NCBI RefSeq assembly: GCF_918378365.1
Contig: NZ_OU912926.1
Location: forward strand, 1,488,001-1,552,000
Direction: 5' to 3'
Length of the DNA stretch: 64,000 nt
Source: Candidatus Nitrotoga arctica
Lineage (GTDB): Bacteria; Pseudomonadota; Gammaproteobacteria; Burkholderiales; Gallionellaceae
Positions within the stretch are counted from its first letter, which is position 1, and each line of letters begins with the position of its first letter. Position numbers and translations under genes: made by a program. Below the pieces are notes generated by a model. The model ran no database searches, had not been told where the DNA came from, and worked only from the letters and a program-made list of their open reading frames with translations. Positions 19,347 through 27,528 of the stretch are shown here, in pieces.

Positions 19347-19963
19347 GATTCCAGCCATGCGTTGTCTTGCCCGATAGAGGCGACTACTCGTTGCCAGCGT
19401 TTAGGCAAAGTAGCATCAATCTGGCTATGTGCTGTTTCCACACGGCAACCTCCGCGTTCAATTTGGCTATCCTCGAAAATTTTCCAACCGGTATGGAGCA
19501 ACTGCTCACCCATGCTTGTGCGTAGTAGTTCTGCATCGTCAGTATGCAATACAAGATGGGCATGTTGATTGAAATACGGCAGTTCACTAATAGCTGAGCG
19601 CACCACATTTAGCAGCAGCTCGGGCTTGATTTTGAGTGCTTGTTGTAACATCTGTTTAGAAATTTCTAATGCCAGATTCAGCAAGTCCTGTGCGATTCGC
19701 TGATCCACTTGCTGCAATTCTTTGTTCAGTGATTCCAGCATGTTTGTTATGCGCTGTGCTTCAGTGCCGGCTTGTTTCATACCCTCGGCATAACCAGCCT
19801 GATAGCCTTCTTCATGCGCCTGTATATGTATGTCTTCAAGCTGGGCTGCAGTGGGCAAGTCGATCGTGGGAGGTGTACCCGCTTCCTTCACCATATCGAA
19901 GGCGGGCAGCTCCCAGCGCTGATAGGCAGTAAGGTTTCCCTTGGGGGTGACAGCGTCAGGCAT
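19343..19963 (-). CDS. fliH: Flagellar assembly protein FliH
   Basis: About 206-aa negative regulator and scaffold of FliI. The N-terminal part contains an [16 protein letters not shown] glycine-spaced helix, as in other FliH proteins. Then comes [31 protein letters not shown] and a C-terminal domain with [21 protein letters not shown], the conserved end of the family. The ATG at 19963 has a strong GGGAGAAG sequence at the right distance. The 19987 start does not. It overlaps the fliG stop. Confidence 0.94.
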   Translation of the reverse strand: MPDAVTPKGNLTAYQRWELPAFDMVKEAGTPPTIDLPTAAQLEDIHIQAHEEGYQAGYAEGMKQAGTEAQRITNMLESLNKELQQVDQRIAQDLLNLALEISKQMLQQALKIKPELLLNVVRSAISELPYFNQHAHLVLHTDDAELLRTSMGEQLLHTGWKIFEDSQIERGGCRVETAHSQIDATLPKRWQRVVASIGQDNAWLES

Positions 19964-20954
19964 AGGATTCTTCTCCCCCTTTTCCACCTAGAGCGATCTG
20001 CCCTTCGTCCGCAAGGCGGTGTACTATTCTGAGAATTTCTTTTTGTTCCGCTTCTACTTCGCTGACCTTGACTGGACCTTTCCCACTCAAATCTTCGCGC
20101 AGCATTTCGCCAGCGCGTTGCGACATATTTTTGAAGATTTTTTCACGTAGTTCTTCGCTCGCGCCTTTAAGTGCAACAATTAGAGATTCGGATTGGACCT
20201 CACGCAGAATGAGCTGAATACCGCGGTCATCCACTTCCAGGAGGTTTTCAAAGACAAACATTTCATCAAGAATTTTTTGTGCCAAGTCAGCGTCATGACT
20301 GCGGACTATTTCAATGACGACACCTTCCTGTACGCTGCCCATGAAGTTGAGGATTTTCGCTGCGGTGCGAACACCGCCCTTAATGCGCTTCTTGTTGACC
20401 GCGTTGCCAGTGAGCAGCTTGGTTAATACATCGTTAAGTTCACGTAGCGCGGTGGGTTGTACCCCATCCAGGGTGGCAATGCGCAATAGTACGTCGCTAC
20501 GCGTACGTTCCGTCAATAAACCCAGGATGCTGGCAGCCATATCAGGTTCGAGATGCACCAGGATGGCGGCTATGATCTGCGGGTGTTCGTTGCAGACCAG
20601 TTCGGCGACCGATGCTGGATCCATCCACTTCAGACTTTCAATACCGCTAGTATCACTATTGTGCAAGATGCGATCGAGCAAGCCAGCTGCTTTGTCGTCT
20701 CCCAGTGCCTGGGTTAGCATGCTGCGGATATAATCGCTTGCATCCATGCCGATGGTTGTTTTTTGTGCGGCAATTTCGTGAAATTCATCGAAAACATTGC
20801 TAACCTGTTCACGCGTCAGATTTTTGAGCGTTATCATCGCGGAACTGATCTTCTGCACCTCCCTCGGCTCAAGATATTTAAGCACCTCCGCTGCTTCGCG
20901 CTCACCCAGCGTCATGAGCAGAATCGCGCTTTTGGTGATACCTGCATCACTCAT
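19956..20954 (-). CDS. fliG: Flagellar motor switch protein FliG
   Basis: 332-aa rotor protein carrying the charged torque helix. The N-terminal domain binds FliF (KSAILLMTLGEREAAEVLKYL). The middle domain has EHPQIIAAILVHLEP (EHPQ motif, about 120-135). The C-terminal torque domain contains FVFENLLEVDDRGIQLILREV and LRKI-like AGEMLREDLSGKGPVKVSEVE. The length is standard. It overlaps the fliF stop by eight bases. Confidence 0.97.
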   Translation of the reverse strand: MSDAGITKSAILLMTLGEREAAEVLKYLEPREVQKISSAMITLKNLTREQVSNVFDEFHEIAAQKTTIGMDASDYIRSMLTQALGDDKAAGLLDRILHNSDTSGIESLKWMDPASVAELVCNEHPQIIAAILVHLEPDMAASILGLLTERTRSDVLLRIATLDGVQPTALRELNDVLTKLLTGNAVNKKRIKGGVRTAAKILNFMGSVQEGVVIEIVRSHDADLAQKILDEMFVFENLLEVDDRGIQLILREVQSESLIVALKGASEELREKIFKNMSQRAGEMLREDLSGKGPVKVSEVEAEQKEILRIVHRLADEGQIALGGKGGEESYA

Positions 20955-22584
20955 TGCTATTCACCCATCCCTGAACAACTGATGCCACGATCTTGGGATC
21001 TTGTCCTGCTATTTTTTTTGCGGCTTCTAAATTAGTTTCATAAGAGTTATTTGCCTGCTGTGCTGCGTTTTGCGCTGTGCTGCGTTCTTGAGCCGCAGTT
21101 TCCACGGCATTATCAGTTTTGCTCGCCACTGTTGGTGCAGACGCGGCGGAAAAATTTCTGAAAGCTGGGCGAATGACACCGAACAGCAAAAACAGCCCGA
21201 TACCCGTGATTAATAGATACTTCAATAAGTCCTTCGCCAACGCGATCATTTCTGGCTGTTTCCAGAAGGGTTCTTCTGGAGTTATAGTTTCTTTTTCAAC
21301 GTTGAAGGCGCTGTTTAGAACGTTCAGACTGTCACCGCGGCTGACGTTGAAGCCCATGGCGTCTTTTACTAGTGCGGTGATTTGCTCCTTCTCGCTGTCG
21401 TTAAGTGGTTTGGAGCTTTTCTTTCCATTTTTGTCGGTAATGGTACGATTGTTGAGCACTACTGCAACTGACAAGCGCTTAATGCTGCCTACAGGCAATT
21501 TGGTGTGGCGGATGGTGCGATCCACTTCATAATTGACGGTGGATTCCTTGAGGGAGCTTGTCACACCGCCGCCATTTGCAGCAGGCACAGAGCTGGACGG
21601 GGCGACGATGGGCGCGGTGGCAGGAACTGGTGGCTGATTCGATAACGCACCCGGTACGCCAGATGCATTTTGGTTTCCGCCATTCGTTGAAGCCGTGGTT
21701 TGCTGGCTGCGTAAAGTGGACTCTTTTGGATCCTGGTTGGGCTTGTAGCTTTCGGCCGTCTGCTCGGTTTGTGCGAAATCGACGTCTGCTGTGACTTGCG
21801 CACGTACGTTGTTAGCGCCGATTAATGGTGCGATGATGGCTTCAATGCGATTGATATAGGCTTGTTCAATCTGCCGTACGTAACTGATTTGAGTAGCGTC
21901 CATCTGCCCGACAGTGCCCTCTTTGACAGAGCTCAACAGAGAACCACTTTGGTCAACTACGGTAACATTTTTGGCTGGCATATTAGGCACGCTGCTGGAA
22001 ATTAGATGCACGATGCCGCTTATCTGGCTGCCATCCAGAGTACGGCCAGGGTGTAGTGTCAGTACCACGGACGCGCCGGGTTGCTGTTGTTCTTTCACAA
22101 ATACTGTCGGTTTTGGTATGGCCAGGTGTACTCGTGCGCTTTGCACCGAAGCCAGTGTTTGTACCGAGCGCGCTAACTCACCTTCCAAAGCACGTTGGTA
22201 ATTCATCTGTTCGAGAAATTGGCTGGTGCCGAACTTCTGATTTTCCATCAATTCGAACCCGGCTAAGCTTCCCTTTGGCAGACCTTGTGAAGCCATGCGT
22301 AGACGCACCTCATGCACCTGATCGGCGGGGACCAGCAGGGCACCGCCGCCTTCAGCGAATTTATAAGGCACGTTCATTTGTTGCAGTGATTCGATGATAG
22401 CTCCGCCATCGCGATCGGAAAGATTGCCATACAACACGCGGTAGTCTGGAGTTTTTCCCCACGTCCACATGCCAAAAAGTAGCGCGACCATGGCCGCAGT
22501 AGCGACCAATAGCCCTACGCTTTGCTTGCTATTGAACCCTGAAAACGTTTGTATCAGCGTAGGGGTTGGATTGAGCTCTGCCAT
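20947..22584 (-). CDS. fliF: Flagellar MS-ring protein FliF
   Basis: 545-aa inner-membrane ring protein. It has two transmembrane helices (about 24-43 and 437-458), ring-building motifs in the periplasmic part (FGTSQFLEQMNYQRALEGEL, RVHLAIPKPTVF, and the LKESTVNYEVDRTIRH stretch after a Ser/Gly/Ala-rich loop), and a cytoplasmic FliG-binding tail ending VVQGWVNSNE. It is the first gene of the minus-strand series down to fliR and diverges from fliE. Confidence 0.97.
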   Translation of the reverse strand: MAELNPTPTLIQTFSGFNSKQSVGLLVATAAMVALLFGMWTWGKTPDYRVLYGNLSDRDGGAIIESLQQMNVPYKFAEGGGALLVPADQVHEVRLRMASQGLPKGSLAGFELMENQKFGTSQFLEQMNYQRALEGELARSVQTLASVQSARVHLAIPKPTVFVKEQQQPGASVVLTLHPGRTLDGSQISGIVHLISSSVPNMPAKNVTVVDQSGSLLSSVKEGTVGQMDATQISYVRQIEQAYINRIEAIIAPLIGANNVRAQVTADVDFAQTEQTAESYKPNQDPKESTLRSQQTTASTNGGNQNASGVPGALSNQPPVPATAPIVAPSSSVPAANGGGVTSSLKESTVNYEVDRTIRHTKLPVGSIKRLSVAVVLNNRTITDKNGKKSSKPLNDSEKEQITALVKDAMGFNVSRGDSLNVLNSAFNVEKETITPEEPFWKQPEMIALAKDLLKYLLITGIGLFLLFGVIRPAFRNFSAASAPTVASKTDNAVETAAQERSTAQNAAQQANNSYETNLEAAKKIAGQDPKIVASVVQGWVNSNE

Positions 22585-22870
22585 TTTATTCGCCGCATTT
22601 TATGCTTAATAGATTTTTGAACAAAAGATGAAATATCGTAAGTTGTGCCAACACATTAGGTAACAAAGTTTTGTGCAGGCGCATGCAATAAAATCATTGT
22701 CGCTTCTAAATGTATCTTTAAGAATTGTTGATCCAGTAACGTATGCTATGCATTATCACCAGACATTTCAGATGCCGTACGGTGAAAAGCGAGAGAATTC
22801 TGCTGCTTTTCTGGCGCTAACATAGTAGGGGCGGGTGATAAAGTGCATGCTTCAATAGAAGAGGTGAGTC

Positions 22871-23191
22871 ATGAATGTCTCTGGAGTGGGTGGTTTGCTG
22901 GCTGAAATGCGCGCAGCAATGGTTGTCGCGCAAGGCGGATCTGCACCGAAAATCGACGCAATTGCAACGACAGATTTCGCCAGCGTGCTGAAATCTTCAC
23001 TGGATGGAGTAGCTCAGGCGCAGAATCACGCCGAAACCATGCAAAAAGAATTTGTACTGGGTAATGATAAAGTTAGCTTAAGCGACGTGATGATAGATAT
23101 GCAAAAAGCGAATATTTCATTTCAGGCTACTGTACAGGTTCGCAACAAGGTGATCGCTGCCTATAACGATATTATGAACATGCAAGTGTAA
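22871..23191 (+). CDS. fliE: Flagellar hook-basal body protein FliE
   Basis: 106-aa rod/MS-ring adaptor with the typical C-terminal half: FASVLKSSLDGVAQAQNHAE, LSDVMIDMQKANISFQATVQVRNKVIAAYNDIMNMQV. An AGAGGTGAG ribosome-binding site precedes the ATG. It is on the plus strand, divergent from fliF across a 286-bp gap. In most related genomes fliE is the first gene of the fliEFG operon, so this is an inversion of that single gene relative to the others. Confidence 0.96.
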   Translation: MNVSGVGGLLAEMRAAMVVAQGGSAPKIDAIATTDFASVLKSSLDGVAQAQNHAETMQKEFVLGNDKVSLSDVMIDMQKANISFQATVQVRNKVIAAYNDIMNMQV

Positions 23192-23278
23192 AGGCAGCAG
23201 TATCTTGACCTTCATTAAAAATTCGTGGGCATGACGAATCGTACTATTAAATGGCCGGCTACTATAAAGCAGTCGAAC

Positions 23279-23983
23279 CTATAGCGATTGTTCCATCAAC
23301 TTGTGATATACGAACGCTAGCAAGGGAATCGAATCTTCGGTGGATATGTCTACGAATTGGAGGCCGAGCTGGCATGGCAAATCGGTATCCTTGAACTGAT
23401 GGGTATTGACGGATTTAATAACGGCATCCAGTTTCAGGAAGGTCTCGACACCGTTGACGATCACCTTGAACTTGATGCTAAGCTTCTGGCCTTTGTGTCC
23501 GAATACCTTTTTAACCCCAACCATTGCACCTTCAATGCTTATATTAACAATGGTTCCGGCTTCTTGGAGCTGAACGTCGTCGTAACCGGTGATAGCGCAA
23601 ATCAACTTGACCTTGGCACGATCGCCTTTACGCACGACTAGCGACCGAACCTCCCGAGGATAGGCGAGGTGTAGGTAAGGATAGGGCGTATGTAGGCTTT
23701 TGAGTATATGCGTCGTAAAGGCAAAGGCGCTCCTGCCCGAAAATACTCTCAAGATATAAGTATGGCCAACGCGCATCAACTCATATTTTCCGTCGATCAT
23801 CGGCGTGGTCACAAGCACGCTGTGACCATGGGAAAGCCCGATTAGTGTGGCTGAATAGCGCTCATCGGCACCCTCGGTCAGAATTTGTAAGTTGACGAGA
23901 TCGCCTATCTGAAGGCGCGCTTCTTCCAGTGTGGTTATCTTCTCGGATATTTTTTCCTGCGCCTGTTTATGAATTGGGGTCAT
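23279..23983 (-). CDS. PilZ-domain flagellar brake-like protein (YcgR type)
   Basis: 234 aa. The N-terminal YcgR-like beta domain (about 20-100; GDLVNLQILTEG, YSATLIGLSHGHSVLVTTP) is followed by a PilZ-type domain (about 108-230). Where a c-di-GMP site RxxxR is expected, it reads YPREVRSLVVRKGDRAKVKL, with arginines present. The D/NxSxxG motif appears as NISIEGAMVG. It probably binds c-di-GMP and acts at the flagellar motor or a related target. The neighbour at 24095-24856 is a second protein of the same general type. Confidence 0.8.
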   Translation of the reverse strand: MTPIHKQAQEKISEKITTLEEARLQIGDLVNLQILTEGADERYSATLIGLSHGHSVLVTTPMIDGKYELMRVGHTYILRVFSGRSAFAFTTHILKSLHTPYPYLHLAYPREVRSLVVRKGDRAKVKLICAITGYDDVQLQEAGTIVNISIEGAMVGVKKVFGHKGQKLSIKFKVIVNGVETFLKLDAVIKSVNTHQFKDTDLPCQLGLQFVDISTEDSIPLLAFVYHKLMEQSL

Positions 23984-24094
23984 TAAACGGTACCCTCACG
24001 ACATGAGATTGCAATATGCAAACGTTTCATTGTAAGTGATAAACGGGAACCCCCAACTTTGTTTTTTCATTGCCGACTAAATCGACATACTTAA

Positions 24095-24856
24095 TTAACG
24101 TTGTGAGAGATTTTGGCTTTGTAGGTTTGTAAGGTAACGTTGTAGCATGATGGCCATCGTGCCATTCAAGTGGAGGAATTTGCAGCCTGCACGTTTCTTG
24201 ACCTCTCCATTATGCATGGTAATTATAAAAATATTCTTTACTAGTATAGTGGCAGTCAACATGCCAATATTGGGCAGATGAATATGGCAGACTGAGTAAA
24301 CCTTCCCCGGTTGAAATTCAGTGTCACTCTCTTGGCATTCTAGTGCCACGCCTCCAACACTGATATCCATAATGGTCGGGCTACTCTTGAGAGTTGGCGC
24401 GTCTGACTTGGCTGGAATGACACAAATGAGTGGCTTTTTCACAGGCACAATTAAGCGGAAATAATCGCGCCGTTGTAAGTACAGCAGGCTATTGGGCATC
24501 GGTAAAAAAAATGCTTCTTTATTCTTGAATAAAGCGTTTTCGATTTGGTGCGCTACGAACTGCACTTTCACCTGCAGGTACGAACTGACAAAGATTATTT
24601 TATGGCTTGGCAGGATACGCCGATTGTCTGCCTCTCGGAGGCTGATATCCAGCCACACATTCTGTTCGTCAATCCCAAGCAGCTTGGTTAGAATGAAATC
24701 ATTTTCATCGTCATAGTAAAGTGCCGCGAGCGAGCTGGATTTCACAATACCGCGGAGTATGGATTGAATTTCCTTGTTTGAGTGTATGCGGAATTCACTA
24801 TCTTCACCGTCTGAAATGAGCTCTATTTTTAACGGAATTTCTTTTTCTTTGGCCAT
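24095..24856 (-). CDS. ycgR: Flagellar brake protein YcgR (PilZ domain)
   Basis: 253 aa with the YcgR architecture. The N-terminal domain (about 20-125) has IQSILRGIVKSSSLAALYYD and a C-terminal PilZ domain has RRDYFRLIVP (RxxxR, arginines at about 130-135) and DISVGGVALE (D/NxSxxG). These two motifs form the c-di-GMP site. In enteric bacteria, YcgR with c-di-GMP slows the motor by binding FliG/FliM/MotA. It lies between the flagellar clusters, consistent with that role. Confidence 0.88.
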   Translation of the reverse strand: MAKEKEIPLKIELISDGEDSEFRIHSNKEIQSILRGIVKSSSLAALYYDDENDFILTKLLGIDEQNVWLDISLREADNRRILPSHKIIFVSSYLQVKVQFVAHQIENALFKNKEAFFLPMPNSLLYLQRRDYFRLIVPVKKPLICVIPAKSDAPTLKSSPTIMDISVGGVALECQESDTEFQPGKVYSVCHIHLPNIGMLTATILVKNIFIITMHNGEVKKRAGCKFLHLNGTMAIMLQRYLTNLQSQNLSQR

Positions 24857-25080
24857 GCTGCACCTAATTAAAAATTAAAATCAACACATCTCTAAAAATT
24901 CCACCGAGATTTTTTTTTCCGGCAATACTTAAATAAGATGGTAGTTTTTTATGCTTAAACTGGAACGATCAAGTGAAGAGTTTTTTGCTGTCATGGTTAT
25001 GAAGCGTAATAACATATTGAGTTAATTAAATTTTAATTATAAGTCATAAAAGATGGTGATATTATCATTGCATTCCGCAA

Positions 25081-25368
25081 TCACATCTCTGGGTTAGCGG
25101 GAGTTTCTCCATGCTCCAAGCGGTATAGCCAAGCTAGTAGTTCCGCCACAGCCAGATAAAGCTGCGGTGGAATGTGCTGATCCAGCTCAACTTGCATCAG
25201 CAATCCCACAAGATCCTCCGATTCATGCACAAACACGCCATGCTCTTTGGCACGTTTGATGATTGCCTGTGCGATCAAGCCACGACCCTGTGCCACGACT
25301 CTGGGGGCTGATTCGTGGTCATGATAAGCCAGTGCGACAGCAATTTGGCGTTTATTGGGTGGGCTCAT
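25081..25368 (-). CDS. FlhB C-terminal-domain-like protein (EscU/YscU/HrcU family)
   Basis: 95-aa protein corresponding only to the cytoplasmic C-terminal domain of FlhB: RQIAVALAYHDHESAPRVVAQGRG, IAQAIIKRAKEHGVFVHES, ELDQHIPPQLYLAVAELLAWLYRLE. It has no transmembrane part. The NPTH autocleavage site of true FlhB is absent, and the corresponding position falls at the very N-terminus. Stand-alone copies of this domain (often called FhlB or FlhB2) accompany FliK-like proteins in many proteobacteria. Its start overlaps the end of the FliK-like gene by 17 bases. Confidence 0.88.
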   Translation of the reverse strand: MSPPNKRQIAVALAYHDHESAPRVVAQGRGLIAQAIIKRAKEHGVFVHESEDLVGLLMQVELDQHIPPQLYLAVAELLAWLYRLEHGETPANPEM

Positions 25369-26389
25369 GTTGCGTGATTAGCGTACTGACAATTGGAATT
25401 CCACAGTCGGACATGGTAGCGACTAGTTGCGAACTGGCATTGCCCAGTGTGGCAAGTGTCGTTGGGGAACTGGCATTTAGTATTAGGCTTAGGCCTGTAT
25501 TATTGAAATTTAATGTGGCAGAAACCATGCCCAGGTTGGGCAAATCAAGATGGATTTGTGTGGCCCATTGCTGCTGGTTATCTGTTGCAGGCGTTTGCGA
25601 AGCTTGTTCGTGAATTTCCCATTGCATAGCTTGGCCTGGCCAGATATTACCTTGCCATAACATCTGCTGTGTTTCCAATGCGTTGATTTGCTGCTGTATG
25701 AGTGGTTGTAGATGGTGGGGAATTAATGGAATTTTTTCTTCTGCTAAGGCTGCCGTATTTAATTGGCTTGTAGAGGGGATGTTACCGTCAGGTAAAGACA
25801 ATGTTTTAACGTTTGTTGAAGGGTTCGCTGTTGCGGAATTCTGTGGTTCTTGCAGAAGTTGCGAAGTGCTGCGCGCGCCTTCTAGCCACTGAACCTGATG
25901 TGATTCATAGAATAGACCGCTGTTACTCAAAGCATCGTGCAGCAGTCCGGCCAGTTGCCCGCTTTGCGTGGTCTGGGGTGTTGTCCACAGTGGCGGGCTT
26001 TTCATCGCGCGCATATCAATTTGCTCGCGCGGTTGCTGGGATAGAGCAGATAGCAGCCGTGATACCGAACTTAATTCCTCCTGTGTGGATAACGGGTTGT
26101 TTGAAGCGGACATGCTAAAGGTCAGGCGGGGAGTTGTGGCGATGACTTGCAGTTTGATCGTGTCGCCGCTATGGATAAAATCTGGAAGCAGTATTTGAGT
26201 AAGTTGTTCGCCAACACGAACATTGAATAACCCGGGGGATACTTGATTTTGTACAATGCCCTGAATTTTTTGCCCCGGCTCAAACTGTCCCGTTTTAGGT
26301 GCCGTGTCAATAGCAGCTGTCGGAAGCGTTTTTTGCGCTAGTCCGAGCACCTTGAGTGTATTCAGGAGTTTGACAGGCAGCATGTACAT
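25352..26389 (-). CDS. Second FliK-like protein (hook-length control C-terminal domain)
   Basis: 345 aa. The N-terminal part resembles a ruler-like region rich in Gln/Ser/Thr/Pro. The C-terminal region (about 240-340) has WEIHEQASQ, WATQIHLDLPNLGMVSATLNFNNTG and LNASSPTTLATLGNASSQLVATMSDCGI, the layout of the FliK C-terminal (Flg_hook) domain. It is paired by overlap with the FlhB-C-like gene, suggesting a FliK/FlhB-type switch pair. The exact role is unknown. It is not the main fliK, which is at 16336-17409. Confidence 0.75.
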   Translation of the reverse strand: MYMLPVKLLNTLKVLGLAQKTLPTAAIDTAPKTGQFEPGQKIQGIVQNQVSPGLFNVRVGEQLTQILLPDFIHSGDTIKLQVIATTPRLTFSMSASNNPLSTQEELSSVSRLLSALSQQPREQIDMRAMKSPPLWTTPQTTQSGQLAGLLHDALSNSGLFYESHQVQWLEGARSTSQLLQEPQNSATANPSTNVKTLSLPDGNIPSTSQLNTAALAEEKIPLIPHHLQPLIQQQINALETQQMLWQGNIWPGQAMQWEIHEQASQTPATDNQQQWATQIHLDLPNLGMVSATLNFNNTGLSLILNASSPTTLATLGNASSQLVATMSDCGIPIVSTLITQHEPTQ

Positions 26390-26465
26390 TTAGCGTGTTA
26401 TGCAGAATGCTACAGTATTTCCCCGCTTTCCTAAAGCATGGTTATGCCTGCACGCATTCTAATTG

Positions 26466-26789
26466 TTAATATTCGCTGGAGTAAGTCTGCTGCAAACGGC
26501 GTTCTTGCCCCGTGCTACGCATGATGCGCTGTAATTGCTCAACCCACGGTTCTGTATGGTTACGGATTTCCGCATCGTCTGCGAGGATTTTACGGATCAA
26601 CTCCACTTTACACAATCGTGTACTCTCGTTAGGCGGGATGCCTATATCTTGAGTTTTCATGATTTCTACATGTTGGCTACATTGTTTCTCCAATTCTACC
26701 AACTGATCCCACTGGCCATCTATGGCGGCTACGCGCATCTGGGCGGTGATAGATGAAAGAAATTCGTAATTTTCGATAACTGGATTCAT
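26466..26789 (-). CDS. fliT: Flagellar protein FliT
   Basis: 107-aa helical protein, probable chaperone of the filament cap protein FliD. Sequence features such as NYEFLSSITAQMRVAAIDGQWDQLVELEKQCSQHVE, with WDQLVELE, are typical of FliT. A sigma-28 promoter lies about 100 bases upstream. It is the first gene of a probable operon with the FliK-like and FlhB-C-like genes. Confidence 0.85.
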   Translation of the reverse strand: MNPVIENYEFLSSITAQMRVAAIDGQWDQLVELEKQCSQHVEIMKTQDIGIPPNESTRLCKVELIRKILADDAEIRNHTEPWVEQLQRIMRSTGQERRLQQTYSSEY

Positions 26790-26890
26790 GGTCTACATCC
26801 TTTAATCTTGGTTTATTGATTGCGTAACTATGTTGTTGACCATTTCGATTCGCTTTATGTTGCAGGTATAACCAAGCATCGTCGTTCAGG

Positions 26891-26917
26891 GTATCGGCTA
26901 GCGTCTAGAAAACTTTA
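26891..26917 (-). promoter_or_regulatory. Sigma-28 (FliA) promoter of the fliT operon
   Basis: Read on the minus strand: TAAAGTTT - 11 bases (TCTAGACGCTA) - GCCGATAC. The -35 is a perfect match to the FliA consensus and the -10 matches 7 of 8, with ideal spacing. It lies about 100 bases before the fliT start and downstream of the fliS stop, so fliT and the FliK-like/FlhB-C-like pair would be late flagellar genes. Confidence 0.88.
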
Positions 26918-26984
26918 ACTGGGTTCTAGGATTTTTATCCGCTCTACTGTAATGCGTTAGAGCGAGTAGGCTCTTATTCACTGT

Positions 26985-27515
26985 CTATACACCTCCATAA
27001 GCTGACATGGCATGTCTGACGGTTGCTGACTGGGGAGTGGAAATTGATTGGACGTTGACTACTTGCGGTTTAACAGTGGAGACTGCCTGTTGCCGCGCGA
27101 TGATGGGGACAGCAGGCGAGGTTGATGTGGTTTCTGGGCGTATGCTTTCCCAAGCACCTTTCAGATCATTCAACAGGCGAGTAACTTCATTCAGAGCGAT
27201 CTCGTCGTTCTTCAAGTTGGCGGTCAGCAGGCGGTTGGTCATGTAGTCATACAAGGCCGCGAGGTTGTGTGCCAATTCGCCGCCCACGTCTTTGTTCAGG
27301 CTGGCTTTCAGACCATCATCAATGATCAGAATGGCTTGGGAAATGGCAGCACCTTTGGCAGGAATATCTTTGCGCAACATTCCGTTCTTTGCATTGACAA
27401 TAGCCAACAATGCGCCTTGAAACAACATCAAAATCAGTTGGTGCGGGTCTGCTGCCGCTACGCCGGATTCGACCCTCACTTTGTTATAGGTTCGGATTGC
27501 AGTCATTGTGTTCAT
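26985..27515 (-). CDS. fliS: Flagellar export chaperone FliS
   Basis: 176 aa. The N-terminal ~125 residues match FliS, the chaperone that keeps flagellin monomeric: RTYNKVRVESGVAAADPHQLILMLFQGAL and LYDYMTNRLLTANLKNDEIALNEVTRLLNDLKGAWE. The last ~50 residues are an extension rich in Thr/Ser/Val/Gln without known features. It lies 13 bases downstream of fliD. Confidence 0.95.
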   Translation of the reverse strand: MNTMTAIRTYNKVRVESGVAAADPHQLILMLFQGALLAIVNAKNGMLRKDIPAKGAAISQAILIIDDGLKASLNKDVGGELAHNLAALYDYMTNRLLTANLKNDEIALNEVTRLLNDLKGAWESIRPETTSTSPAVPIIARQQAVSTVKPQVVNVQSISTPQSATVRHAMSAYGGV

Positions 27516-27528
27516 GATTTTCTCCTAC

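Noticed and set aside
22655..22675. Sigma-54 promoter before fliF (TGGCAC half-site)
   Set aside because: The -24 half is perfect, but the -12 has GA instead of GC at the required ten-base spacing.
26940..26964. Hairpin CGCTCTA/TAGAGCG after fliS as terminator
   Set aside because: On the minus strand it is followed by A-rich, not T-rich, sequence.
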